From the NCBI GenBank assembly GCA_937132065.1, contig CAKZNT010000074.1, positions 1-49,931 on the forward strand: a stretch of 49,931 nt of DNA. The letters are read 5' to 3'. Numbering within the stretch: position 1 is the stretch's first letter; every line of letters begins with the position of its first letter. The notes under the pieces were generated by a model. The model was not told the origin of the DNA. It did no database searches and worked only from the letters and a program-made list of their open reading frames with translations. Source of the stretch: an uncultured Loktanella sp. (GTDB lineage Bacteria > Pseudomonadota > Alphaproteobacteria > Rhodobacterales > Rhodobacteraceae). Below, one piece after another: positions 7,609-15,271 of the stretch. Made by a program: the position numbers and the translations under genes.

Positions 7609-9143
7609 TACGCTGCCTCTCCTTTGGTCATGCCGGCCATCATCAGGCCGAGTTCTTTTTCATCGGTTTCACTTGGCAGGCGTTCGCCCATCATTTTGCC
7701 ATCAAACATCACCGCGATACGGTCCGAGAGGGCGAGAATTTCTTCGAGCTCCACGGAGACAAGCAGGATCGCCTTGCCCTGATCGCGCAGCGCAACAATC
7801 TGCTGGTGAATGAATTCAATCGCGCCGATATCCACGCCCCGCGTCGGCTGCCCGATCAAAAGCAGGTCAGGGTTGCGTTCGATCTCGCGGGCAAGCACGA
7901 TTTTTTGCTGGTTGCCGCCCGAGAAGTTCTTGGCCGCAAGTTTCGGGTCGGGCGGCCGCACGTCAAAGCGCTCCATCTTTTCGACAGTATCGGCCTTAAT
8001 GGCGGCGTTATCCATCAGGATGCCCTTTTGGTATTTCGGATCGTGGTGGTAGCCAAATGCGGTGTTTTCCCACGCCGCGTAATCCATGATCAGCCCTTCA
8101 CGCTGGCGATCTTCGGGCACGTGCGCGATGCCTCTTGCGCGCCGCGAGCGCCCGTCGGATTGCGCGCCCGTAAGGTCAAGCGGCTGGCCGTTCACGGTGA
8201 TCGTGCCCGTGCCCTTTTCATATCCGCCGAGCACCTCGAGCAGCTCGGATTGTCCGTTGCCTGCCACGCCTGCGATGCCAAGGATTTCGCCCGCCTTCAC
8301 GGTCAGATTGATCCCCTTGAGGCGATGCACGCCCTTGTCGTCGGTGACGTTCAGGTCTTTGACCTCAAGGATCGTTTCGCCAACTTTTGCCGCTTCCTTG
8401 TGGACCTGCAAAAGCACCTTGCGCCCGACCATCAGCTCCGCAAGTTTCGCGGGGTTTGTCTCGGAGGTCTTGACCGTTGCGGTCATTTCGCCGCGCCGCA
8501 TCACGCTGACGGTGTCGGTCGTATCCATGATTTCGCGCAGCTTGTGGGTGATGAGAATAATCGTCTTACCCTCGGCCTTGAGCCGCTCAAGAATGCGGAA
8601 AAGCTGGTCCGCTTCGGCAGGGGTCAGCACGCCCGTTGGCTCGTCGAGGATCAGGATATCAGCCTTGCGGTAGAGCGCCTTGAGGATTTCGACACGCTGC
8701 TGCATGCCAACGCCGATGTCCTCGATCACCGCGTCAGGATCCACGTTCAGCCCGTATTCGTCTGCCAGCGCCTTGAGTTCGCGGCGGGCACGGGCGAGGG
8801 ACGGGCGCAACAACCCGCTGTCCTCGGCGCCAAGCACCACATTTTCAAGCACGGTAAAATTTTCAACCAGTTTGAAGTGCTGGAACACCATCCCGATACC
8901 CGCAGCAATCGCCGCTTGGCTATCAGGGATTTGCGTCAGTTCGCCCGCGATATAGACCTCGCCCTTGTCTGCCTTGTAGAACCCGTAAAGGATCGACATG
9001 AGCGTCGACTTTCCCGCGCCATTTTCGCCGATAATCCCGTGAATTGTGCCAGGCATCACGCGGATCGAGATGTCTTTGTTGGCTTGCACGGGGCCGAAGG
9101 CCTTGGAGATGCCTTTGAGTTCGATGGCTGGGGCTTGTGTCAT
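7608..9143 (-). CDS. BMP-type ABC importer, duplicated ATPase subunit
   Basis: The 511-residue protein has two fused ABC domains. The N-terminal domain has Walker A GENGAGKST, a degenerate signature (IGVGMQQRVEI), Walker B LILDEPTGVLTP and a switch histidine (LITHKL). The C-terminal domain has a degenerate Walker A (GVAGNGQSEL), the signature FSGGNQQK and LLIGQPTRGVD. This asymmetry is normal for sugar and nucleoside importers. ATG 9143 is preferred over an upstream start at 9197, because TQAPAIELKGISKAFG then opens the first domain at the usual distance. A hairpin separates it from the binding-protein gene upstream in the operon. Confidence 0.92.
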   Translation of the reverse strand: MTQAPAIELKGISKAFGPVQANKDISIRVMPGTIHGIIGENGAGKSTLMSILYGFYKADKGEVYIAGELTQIPDSQAAIAAGIGMVFQHFKLVENFTVLENVVLGAEDSGLLRPSLARARRELKALADEYGLNVDPDAVIEDIGVGMQQRVEILKALYRKADILILDEPTGVLTPAEADQLFRILERLKAEGKTIILITHKLREIMDTTDTVSVMRRGEMTATVKTSETNPAKLAELMVGRKVLLQVHKEAAKVGETILEVKDLNVTDDKGVHRLKGINLTVKAGEILGIAGVAGNGQSELLEVLGGYEKGTGTITVNGQPLDLTGAQSDGRSRRARGIAHVPEDRQREGLIMDYAAWENTAFGYHHDPKYQKGILMDNAAIKADTVEKMERFDVRPPDPKLAAKNFSGGNQQKIVLAREIERNPDLLLIGQPTRGVDIGAIEFIHQQIVALRDQGKAILLVSVELEEILALSDRIAVMFDGKMMGERLPSETDEKELGLMMAGMTKGEAA

Positions 9144-9171
9144 TGAGGTCACCGCTTTGGGGTAAAATGCT

Positions 9172-9205
9172 ATGGGGCCGCGCCGCAAGATCGGCACGGC
9201 CCCAT
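9172..9205 (-). repeat. Intercistronic hairpin between binding-protein and ATPase genes
   Basis: ATGGGGCCG (9172-9180) and CGGCCCCAT (9197-9205) form a perfect 9-bp stem. The 16-base loop contains a further GCCG/CGGC pairing. It sits between the binding-protein stop (9228) and the ATPase start (9143), where such hairpins commonly protect the upstream message from 3' exonucleases or partly terminate transcription. That leads to more binding protein than ATPase. The structure is visible; the effect is inferred. Confidence 0.6.
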
Positions 9206-9227
9206 GTATTGGCCTTAGTCGTTTGAC

Positions 9228-10223
9228 TTAGAAGTCAAGCGCTGGGCATGTTTCGTCGGAGTTGTAGTTGTGGACCATGATGTCGCCCGCAATGATCGAT
9301 GCTTCAGCAGCGTCAAGTGCCGCTTTCATGTCAGCAGTGATCAAGGCTGCGTTGTTGTCGTCCATTGCGTAGCCAACGCCACCGTTGTTGAGGCCCATGA
9401 CGTTGAAGCCAGGTTCGAGCGCGTCACCAGCGGTGAATGCGTCATAAACCGCGTTATCAACACGCTTCATCATGGATGTCAGAACTTTACCCGGGTGCAG
9501 GTAGTTCTGGTTGCTGTCAACGCCGATGGAAAGCATCTCGTTGTCGGCTGCTGTTTGCAGAACGCCAACGCCTGTGCCGCCAGCGGCTGCGTAAACAACG
9601 TCAGCGCCTTGGGATTTCTGCGCCAGTGTCAGCTCGGAGCCTTTTACCGGATCGTTCCAAGCGGCTGGCGTTGTGCCAGTCATGTTGGACAGAACAGTGA
9701 TGTCTGCATTCGCAGCCTTGGCGCCCTGCGCGTAGCCACATGCGAAGTTACGGATCAACGGGATGTCCATGCCGCCGATGAAGCCAACAGCGCCGGTTTT
9801 GGACGCCATCGCAGCCGCCATGCCAACGAGGAAGGAGCCTTGCTCCTCAGCGAAAACAACCGAACGCACGTTTGGCGCGTCGACAACCATGTCGATGATC
9901 TGGAACTTGGTGTCAGGGTATTCGCCTGCAATTTCTTCCAAAGCGGTCGCGAATGAGAAGCCAGCCATAACAATCGGGTTGTTGCCGTTCTCTGCAAAGC
10001 GGCGAAGCGCCTGCTCGCGCTGTGCGTCCGACTGAAGCTCTACTTCGTCAAAGGAGCCGCCAGTTTCTTCTGCCCAACGCTGTGCGCCAGTGAATGCAGA
10101 TTCGTTAAAGGATTTGTCAAACTTGCCGCCAAGATCAAAAATGATCGCTGGATCAGCGAGTGCCGCGCCAGCCGACAGCGCCATTGCAGCCGTCGCACCA
10201 AGCATTTTATGCATAAATGTCAT
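9228..10223 (-). CDS. BMP-family ABC transporter substrate-binding protein
   Basis: The 331-residue protein has a signal peptide (MTFMHKMLGATAAMALSAGAALA, cleavage before DPAII) and the BMP/PnrA signature IFDLGGKFDKSFNESAF, followed by a periplasmic type I binding fold with a conserved FIGGMD strand. Known members bind purine nucleosides or related nucleobases. It is the first gene of the importer operon. ATG 10223 is chosen over an upstream start at 10358 because GGGAG lies nine bases ahead and the signal peptide starts here. An exact RutR-type operator lies about 150 bases upstream, which favours a pyrimidine or nucleobase/nucleoside substrate. Confidence 0.92.
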   Translation of the reverse strand: MTFMHKMLGATAAMALSAGAALADPAIIFDLGGKFDKSFNESAFTGAQRWAEETGGSFDEVELQSDAQREQALRRFAENGNNPIVMAGFSFATALEEIAGEYPDTKFQIIDMVVDAPNVRSVVFAEEQGSFLVGMAAAMASKTGAVGFIGGMDIPLIRNFACGYAQGAKAANADITVLSNMTGTTPAAWNDPVKGSELTLAQKSQGADVVYAAAGGTGVGVLQTAADNEMLSIGVDSNQNYLHPGKVLTSMMKRVDNAVYDAFTAGDALEPGFNVMGLNNGGVGYAMDDNNAALITADMKAALDAAEASIIAGDIMVHNYNSDETCPALDF

Positions 10224-10373
10224 AAGGTTAGTCTCCCAGGTCGTTGGTTGTTGAGGGGAGTGCACCTTGCCTTCCCCCCCGAAAAGCCGAGCCGATCTTT
10301 GTCGGTCCATTGACAGATAAGGCCTTGATAGGCGGCGGGGGTCAACCTGTTTTTGCAATTCATCGCTATAAAT

Positions 10374-10389
10374 TTGACCAAGTGGTCAA
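10374..10389. promoter_or_regulatory. RutR-type operator upstream of the BMP importer operon
   Basis: TTGACCA-AG-TGGTCAA is a perfect 7+2+7 palindrome. It matches the published consensus TTGACCANNTGGTCAA for RutR, the TetR-family regulator that responds to uracil and thymine. The site lies 151 bases upstream of the binding-protein ATG. Read on the minus strand, its TTGACC half could double as a -35 element with TATAGC 15 bases on, but that spacing is short and the promoter call is weak. The rutR gene is not in this window. Confidence 0.65.
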
Positions 10390-10393
10390 TTAA

Positions 10394-10411
10394 ATGCGGG
10401 TATACCCGCAT
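10394..10411. promoter_or_regulatory. 18-bp perfect palindrome, operator or rimI terminator
   Basis: ATGCGGGTATACCCGCAT is a perfect palindrome four bases from the RutR-type site. Transcribed from the minus strand it lies 14 bases after the rimI stop and is followed by TTTAATT. It could thus be a weak terminator of the tsaB-rimI unit (7-bp stem, TATA loop). It could equally be a second operator for the importer operon. Confidence 0.45.
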
Positions 10412-10425
10412 GACGTGTGATCAGG

Positions 10426-10842
10426 TCACGCCTCAAGGCGCCGCTCCATCACATCCGCACCGATTTTGTCGCCGTTTGCGCCTGCATAATATTGCTTTCT
10501 ATGCCCGACTACGTAAAAATTATTGTTTATATATAGGGCTTTAGCTGGCTGATTGTTTTCAGCGACTTCAAGGAACACGCGGGTTACTCCGCTTGCCTTA
10601 AGCTGCCCGATAAAAGTGGCAAGGTGTCTCGCGGCATAGCCTTTGCGGAGGTGGCCGGGGTGGGTTGCGAGTGTAAGAACCTCCGCCTCGTCCCCAATTT
10701 GCCGCCCAAGCACAAATGACTTCGCGTCACCACATAGAATCATCCCTGATTGGGATAGCAGGTCTTTGAATTCCGCCGCCGACCAAGGCCGAAGGTCGGT
10801 AAAAGCCGCCTTATGTAGTGCCGCTAGCGCCTCGGGGGTCAT
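10426..10842 (-). CDS. rimI: GNAT N-acetyltransferase, RimI type
   Basis: The 138-residue protein has the GNAT acetyl-CoA-binding segment: LATHPGHLRKGYAARHL, with the R/Q-x-x-G-x-A loop as RKGYA, then VFLEVAENNQPAKALYINNNF. RimI acetylates the N-terminal alanine of ribosomal protein S18. Its ATG overlaps the stop of tsaB by four bases. The tsaB-rimI pairing is the common bacterial arrangement and supports this assignment over other GNAT enzymes. Confidence 0.85.
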   Translation of the reverse strand: MTPEALAALHKAAFTDLRPWSAAEFKDLLSQSGMILCGDAKSFVLGRQIGDEAEVLTLATHPGHLRKGYAARHLATFIGQLKASGVTRVFLEVAENNQPAKALYINNNFYVVGHRKQYYAGANGDKIGADVMERRLEA

Positions 10843-11477
10843 GGCAGAATGACGGGCGGTGCGTCACGTGGCGGGGCGGCGTCAGCCTCGCGTAAATACA
10901 GCGGCGCGGGCGCGGCGGTTGTGCTGTGCAGGCGCGCTGCGGCCAGACGCGCAATGGCCTCTATGACGGGGAATTTGGGCGCAACGACCTGCAAGGGCAG
11001 CAGCGCGGCAACGCTATCTGCGGCATCCCCCACGAGAACGGGTTCCGATCGCGCCTGATAAGGGGGCATTTCGTCAGCCGTCAGCGCGCATAGCGCAGCG
11101 ACCCCGTCCGCTTGGATATAGGCGCGCCCGCGCGGCGCGGCCAAACAGGCAATCGCGTTGTTCAAGCCAAGCGAGAGCGCATCAAGCGTAGAGACACCCA
11201 CAGCGGTGACGCCAAGCCCGAGAGCGAGCCCACGTGCCGCCGAAACCGAAATGCGAATACCGGTAAAGTTTCCAGGCCCGATCCCAACGCCAATGCCGTC
11301 AAGATCGCCCCACGATAAGCCAGCCTGCGCGAGCAGACGTTCGAGCATCGGGATCAAGTGCTCTGCCTGACCTTTTGCCATCTCGTCGATCTGTATCGTG
11401 ACCGACCCGTCATGCAGCAAGGCGGCGGCGCAATGCGCCGCAGATGTATCAAACGCGAGGATCGTCGGTTGGCTCAC
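10839..11477 (-). CDS. tsaB: tRNA N6-threonylcarbamoyladenosine biosynthesis protein TsaB
   Basis: The 212-residue protein has the ASKHA-fold start ILAFDTSAAHCAAAL and the central GVGIGPGNFTGIRISVSAARGLA motif of TsaB. TsaB is the partner that activates TsaD in making the t6A modification of ANN-decoding tRNAs. GTG 11477 is preferred, because it overlaps the upstream stop as GTGA. A GTG at 11489 would give a longer overlap and a non-conserved extension. The gene lies in a minus-strand unit with rimI downstream. Confidence 0.88.
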   Translation of the reverse strand: MSQPTILAFDTSAAHCAAALLHDGSVTIQIDEMAKGQAEHLIPMLERLLAQAGLSWGDLDGIGVGIGPGNFTGIRISVSAARGLALGLGVTAVGVSTLDALSLGLNNAIACLAAPRGRAYIQADGVAALCALTADEMPPYQARSEPVLVGDAADSVAALLPLQVVAPKFPVIEAIARLAAARLHSTTAAPAPLYLREADAAPPRDAPPVILP

Positions 11478-11755
11478 GCCTTGGACCACGACAATGGTTT
11501 GGTTTTGTGGCGGATGATTGTGCCCTTGGCCTCTTGGTCAAGCTGCACCGATTTGATCCACCAGCCCGCGGTTTTCCCTTCGGGGAAGTGGGCGTCAGGC
11601 AAAAGCGGCAAAACGCCCGCCTTGATCTGGGCGTAGGTCATCGGTTCGGACGTCAGCACGGTCATCATCGCATCAAACATTGCACCGTATTTATCAGCGT
11701 TCAGGTTGACCTTGTGGTCAGGTGCGTTGATGTTTTCGACTGCAATCTTGGGCAT
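11474..11755 (-). CDS. Small conserved protein, DUF6958-like
   Basis: The 93-residue soluble protein contains KYGAMFDAMMTVLTSEPMTYAQIKAG and a conserved TAGWWIKSVQLDQEAKG core, with a basic C-terminus. It resembles small proteins grouped as DUF6958, which have no assigned function. It sits between the nfu-like gene (three bases away) and tsaB (overlap of four bases), so it is part of this operon. The family name is from memory and less certain than the gene itself. Confidence 0.7.
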   Translation of the reverse strand: MPKIAVENINAPDHKVNLNADKYGAMFDAMMTVLTSEPMTYAQIKAGVLPLLPDAHFPEGKTAGWWIKSVQLDQEAKGTIIRHKTKPLSWSKA

Positions 11756-11758
11756 GGG

Positions 11759-12322
11759 TCAGGCCGCGACGGGGCGCACTTCCACCACTTCGGGGATGTA
11801 GTGGCGCAGCAGGTTTTCGATCCCCATTTTCAAAGTCAGCGTGGAGGACGGGCAACCAGCGCAAGCGCCCTGCATATGCAGATAAACGATGCCGCGATCA
11901 AAGCCGTGGAACGTGATGTCGCCGCCGTCTTGGGCCACCGCAGGGCGGACCCGCGTATCAAGCAATTCTTTGATCTGATCCACAATCGCGCCATCTTCGC
12001 CAGTGTGCTCGGCGTGGCCGGATGCAGGTGACTGGTTTTCGCCAATTACGGCTTGGCCCGATTGGTAATGCTCCATGATCGCGCCAAGAATTGCAGGCTT
12101 GATATGATCCCACTCGACGTCATCCGCCTTGGTCACCGTCACAAAATCATTGCCAAAGAACACGCCCGTGACACCATCATTCGCGAAAATGCGGGTGGCC
12201 AGCGGAGAGGCCTGACCCGACTCTTTTGTCGGGAAGTCAGCGGTTCCCATTTCAAGCACGGTTTGACCGGGCAAAAACTTGAGCGTGGCAGGGTTTGGCG
12301 TGGATTCTGTCTGGATGAACAT
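11759..12322 (-). CDS. Nfu/NifU-type iron-sulfur cluster carrier
   Basis: The 187-residue protein has an N-terminal Nfu_N domain (FIQTESTPNPATLKFLPGQTV opens the chain, in shortened form here) and a C-terminal NifU-like domain with the CxxC motif in GACAGCPSS, then LTLKMGIENLLRHYIPEV. Such proteins carry and deliver 4Fe-4S clusters to apoproteins. ATG 12322 is chosen because AAAGG lies eight bases upstream. The upstream alternative at 12373 would add 17 residues that are not family-like. Confidence 0.9.
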   Translation of the reverse strand: MFIQTESTPNPATLKFLPGQTVLEMGTADFPTKESGQASPLATRIFANDGVTGVFFGNDFVTVTKADDVEWDHIKPAILGAIMEHYQSGQAVIGENQSPASGHAEHTGEDGAIVDQIKELLDTRVRPAVAQDGGDITFHGFDRGIVYLHMQGACAGCPSSTLTLKMGIENLLRHYIPEVVEVRPVAA

Positions 12323-12406
12323 TGGATCAACCTTTCTATCTAGATGCTTGATATGCGCCTGCGCGGCTGCCACGTCAAGGTTTGCGGTCGATCGAAACTG
12401 TTTTTG

Positions 12407-12862
12407 TCAGGTAATCGCTTCGAGCCGCTCTTTCGAGATGTCCTCGGGCACGATTGTGATCGGGACGGGCAGTGTGCCCGCTTGGCGCGATAGCGCGGTC
12501 ACAAGTGGCCCCGGTCCGTTTTTGTCACTGGCCGCGCCAAGCACAAGCACACCGATTTCAGGATCGTCGTTCACATGCGCCATGATTTCCGCCAACGGTT
12601 CGCCCTCGCGAATGATCAGCTCCGGATCGACGTTTTGCTTGTCACGCATCCATTTGGCGAAAACCTCGAAGTGGACCTCGATCCGCTCGCGGGCTTCTTC
12701 GCGCATGATCGCGCCGACGCCGATCCAGTGATTGAATTCGTCAGGTGGAATGACCGACAATACCGCAACACCGCCGCCAGAATGTGCCGCCCGCATCGCC
12801 GCAAAGCGCATTGCATTCAGACATTCACGGCTATCGTCGAGCACCACTAAAAACTTGCGCAT
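12407..12862 (-). CDS. Universal stress protein, UspA family
   Basis: The 151-residue protein begins MRKFLVVLDDSREC and ends with GVLVLGAASDKNGPGPLV followed by LPVPITIVPED. This is the Usp fold with a G-x2-G-x9-G-type nucleotide loop near the C-terminus in altered form. Usp proteins act in stress survival, and specific roles vary. ATG 12862 follows a GGGGG ribosome site better than the adjacent ATG 12865. It stands alone on the minus strand between the Nfu and VOC genes. Confidence 0.82.
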   Translation of the reverse strand: MRKFLVVLDDSRECLNAMRFAAMRAAHSGGGVAVLSVIPPDEFNHWIGVGAIMREEARERIEVHFEVFAKWMRDKQNVDPELIIREGEPLAEIMAHVNDDPEIGVLVLGAASDKNGPGPLVTALSRQAGTLPVPITIVPEDISKERLEAIT

Positions 12863-12923
12863 CATCGCCCCCTTGTTGGGGTGGATATTGCAGCAAGCCT
12901 CACGGGCTGGCAACTCTTGATCG

Positions 12924-13400
12924 TCAAGCAAGCGCGATGAGCGCAGCTACGTCAAGGCGGGCATTTTGCATCGCGATGTTACCATCATTGTCACGGGGCC
13001 ATTCAGTCATTGGCTTATCGACGTAAAGCTCGACCCCGTTTTCGTCTGGATCGCGCAGATAAACGGCCTCGGAAACCCCGTGATCTGCCGCGCCGTCAAG
13101 AGTATGGCCCGCGTCCAAGACGCGCTTGATCACTGCGCCAAGGGATGCGCGATCGGGATAGAGGAACGCAGTATGGTAAAGCCCCGTGTGCCCTGCGGGT
13201 GGGGGAGTCGCACCATGGCTCTCCCATGTATTTAGGCCGATGTGGTGGTGATAATCGCCCGCTGCTAAAAACGCAGCTTGTGCGCCGTAGCGTTGCGTGA
13301 CGCCAAATCCAAGCACGCCTTCATAGAAAGCGATGGCGGCATCGAGGTCCGAAACCTTAAGATGAACATGCCCGATCTGGGCGGTAGCTGGTGCTGACAT
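12924..13400 (-). CDS. VOC-family (glyoxalase/extradiol dioxygenase fold) enzyme
   Basis: The 158-residue protein has the vicinal-oxygen-chelate fold. Possible metal ligands are His in GHVHLKVSDLDAA, His in LYHTAFLYPD and Glu in DENGVELYVDKP, the spacing seen in CatE-type and glyoxalase-like proteins. The substrate is unknown. ATG 13400 is preceded by AAGGAG, which lies within the right arm of a 10-bp inverted repeat. That suggests repressor or RNA-structure control. The gene is flanked by usp and trpS on the same strand but has its own 91-base upstream region. Confidence 0.82.
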   Translation of the reverse strand: MSAPATAQIGHVHLKVSDLDAAIAFYEGVLGFGVTQRYGAQAAFLAAGDYHHHIGLNTWESHGATPPPAGHTGLYHTAFLYPDRASLGAVIKRVLDAGHTLDGAADHGVSEAVYLRDPDENGVELYVDKPMTEWPRDNDGNIAMQNARLDVAALIALA

Positions 13401-13409
13401 TACGTGTCT

Positions 13410-13439
13410 CCTTTGTTGCAATGAAACTAGCAACAAAGG
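13410..13439 (-). promoter_or_regulatory. Inverted repeat burying the ribosome site of the VOC gene
   Basis: CCTTTGTTGC (13410-13419) and GCAACAAAGG (13430-13439) are perfect 10-bp complements around a 10-base loop. On the minus strand the second arm runs directly into AAGGAG, the VOC gene's ribosome site. The hairpin would sequester it. Alternatively it is a dimeric operator, for instance of the MarR or HxlR type that often controls VOC or catechol dioxygenase genes. Confidence 0.6.
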
Positions 13440-13491
13440 GTGGCGCACATAAGTGCTGTGAGATCACACTCACTGTGCGTTTATGCAGGTA

Positions 13492-14508
13492 CTAGCTGCG
13501 CAACATGCCGACGATATCGTATGTCTTGTGCAAGATCGGCTGGGCAATTTCGCGCGCCCTTGCAGACCCATCAGCAAGGATGCGGTCAATTTCGGCGGGG
13601 TCCGACATCAGGCGCGCCATTTCTCCGGAGATGGGCGCGAGTTTGGCCACGGCCAAGTCAGCGAGTGCTGGCTTGAACTTGCCCCACTGCGCGCCTGCAT
13701 ATTCCGCGACAACATCGGCGGGGGTCACATCGTTAAGCGCCGCATAGATGTCGATCAGGTTGCGCGCCTCGGGACGGTCGGCAAGCCCTTCAACGGTTTC
13801 AGGCAAAGGCTCGGCGTCTGACTTTGCTTTCTTGAACTTCTTGGCGATCTTGTCCGCGTCATCGGTCATGTTGATGCGCTCCATGTCACTTTCGCCCGAC
13901 TTTGACATCTTTTTCGTGCCATCACGCAGGTTCATCACACGGGTTGCAGGGCCGTCGATCACAGGGGCGGTCTCGGGGAAAAAGTCCACTTTGTAGTCGT
14001 GGTTGAACTTTTTAGCGATGTCGCGGGTCAGCTCGACGTGCTGCTTCTGGTCCTCGCCCACGGGGACATGTGTGGCATGGTAAAGCAGAATGTCAGCCGC
14101 CATCAGCGCGGGATAGGCGTAAAGGCCAAGCGAGTGCTTTTCCGCGTTATCGCCTGCCTTGTCTTTGAACTGCGTCATGCGGTTCATCCAGCCAACGCGG
14201 GCCACACAGTTGAAAATCCAGCCGAGCTCGGCATGTGCGGCCACTTGGGATTGGTTGAACAGGATCGACTTGGTCGGGTCCAGCCCTGCGGCAAGATATC
14301 CGGCCGCCACTTCGCGCGTTGCATTCGCAAGCTCCGCAGGATCCTGCCAGACAGTGATCGCATGCATATCCACCACGCAATAGATCGTTTCCATTTCGCC
14401 CTGCATCCCGACAAAGCGCTTGATCGCGCCAAGGTAGTTGCCAAGTTGGAGGCCACCCGAAGGTTTGATCCCTGAGAAAACGCGAGGTGTGAAGGCGGTA
14501 TTGGTCAT
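13492..14508 (-). CDS. trpS: Tryptophanyl-tRNA synthetase
   Basis: The 338-residue protein is a class I aminoacyl-tRNA synthetase that charges tRNA-Trp. It shows the HIGH-equivalent [17 protein letters not shown] (about residues 14-30), the tryptophan-site segments VDMHAIT and [17 protein letters not shown], and the signature KKMSKS. The length is normal. It starts at ATG 14508, divergent from the rhomboid-like gene with an 82-base gap. Confidence 0.96.
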   Translation of the reverse strand: MTNTAFTPRVFSGIKPSGGLQLGNYLGAIKRFVGMQGEMETIYCVVDMHAITVWQDPAELANATREVAAGYLAAGLDPTKSILFNQSQVAAHAELGWIFNCVARVGWMNRMTQFKDKAGDNAEKHSLGLYAYPALMAADILLYHATHVPVGEDQKQHVELTRDIAKKFNHDYKVDFFPETAPVIDGPATRVMNLRDGTKKMSKSGESDMERINMTDDADKIAKKFKKAKSDAEPLPETVEGLADRPEARNLIDIYAALNDVTPADVVAEYAGAQWGKFKPALADLAVAKLAPISGEMARLMSDPAEIDRILADGSARAREIAQPILHKTYDIVGMLRS

Positions 14509-14590
14509 GTCTAATGTCCGGTCTGGAAATTGCGGTCAGTGTCGCTTACCCATGCCAGAGAGACCCGTCAACTTCAACCAAGGATACCCC

Positions 14591-15271
14591 ATGCAGCAAG
14601 AAGCCATTGTAAACCCGATCCCGCCCGTGGTGATCGTGCTCTGCCTGATCGTCATCGGGGTCGAGCTGGTTTTGTCGTCGGCTGCGGCTGGCATCGTGGG
14701 TGGGCCGCTTGGCATTGGCTGGCGATTGACCGCGCTGCAAGACTACGGATTTTCGCCTGCGGTCCTTGAACGGGTGATCGGGGTGGGCGACTTCAGCTTT
14801 GATATCGTCAAACGGTTTGTCACCTACGGATTTGTGCACGGCAGCTTTACCCATGCGCTGTTTGCGGCGGCGCTCTTGCTTGCGCTAGGCAAGTTTGTGG
14901 GTGACGTTTTCAAGGCAGGGTCGGTGCTTCTGGTCGTGTTCGGCTCGCTGGTTTTTGGCGCGATAGTCTTTGGCATCTTTGTGCGGGGCAACATCCCGTT
15001 GCTTGGCATTTACCCCGCCGTTTACGGGCTGATCGGTGCTTATACCTACATCATCTGGCTGCGCCTCGGGCAGACAGGCCAGAACCAGTTGCAGGCCTTT
15101 CGCCTGATCGGGTTTTTGCTTGGCTTGCAGCTGGTCTTTGGCCTGATCTTTGGCAGCAGCCCCATTTGGATCGCTGAATTGGCAGGCTTTGCGTTTGGCT
15201 TTGGCATTTCGACAGTCGCCGCCCCAGGTGGATGGAGCGCGCTCTTGGTGAAGCTGCGCGAACGCCGTTAA
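14591..15271 (+). CDS. Rhomboid-fold membrane protein lacking catalytic residues (pseudo-rhomboid)
   Basis: The 226-residue polytopic protein has the rhomboid layout. The two conserved histidines after the second membrane segment are present (H83 and H88 in FVHGSFTHALF), but the oxyanion asparagine four residues on is Ala92. The serine motif GxSG reads G139-I-Y-P142, with Tyr141 in place of the nucleophile. The histidine of the dyad is Glu196 in WIAELAGF. It should be proteolytically inactive, like iRhoms or derlins. ATG 14591 follows AAGGA at spacing 7. Its stop overlaps that of the convergent murJ gene. Confidence 0.8.
   Translation: MQQEAIVNPIPPVVIVLCLIVIGVELVLSSAAAGIVGGPLGIGWRLTALQDYGFSPAVLERVIGVGDFSFDIVKRFVTYGFVHGSFTHALFAAALLLALGKFVGDVFKAGSVLLVVFGSLVFGAIVFGIFVRGNIPLLGIYPAVYGLIGAYTYIIWLRLGQTGQNQLQAFRLIGFLLGLQLVFGLIFGSSPIWIAELAGFAFGFGISTVAAPGGWSALLVKLRERR

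Noticed and set aside
7806..9146. Long open frame (446 codons) on the plus strand
   Set aside because: It lies entirely opposite the ABC ATPase gene, whose motifs are unambiguous. The plus-strand translation has no family-like motif and reflects codon bias of the real gene.
11706..11720. Second RutR-like sequence TTGACCTTGTGGTCA
   Set aside because: It differs from the consensus at the inner A and the last base, and lies inside the DUF6958-like coding sequence.
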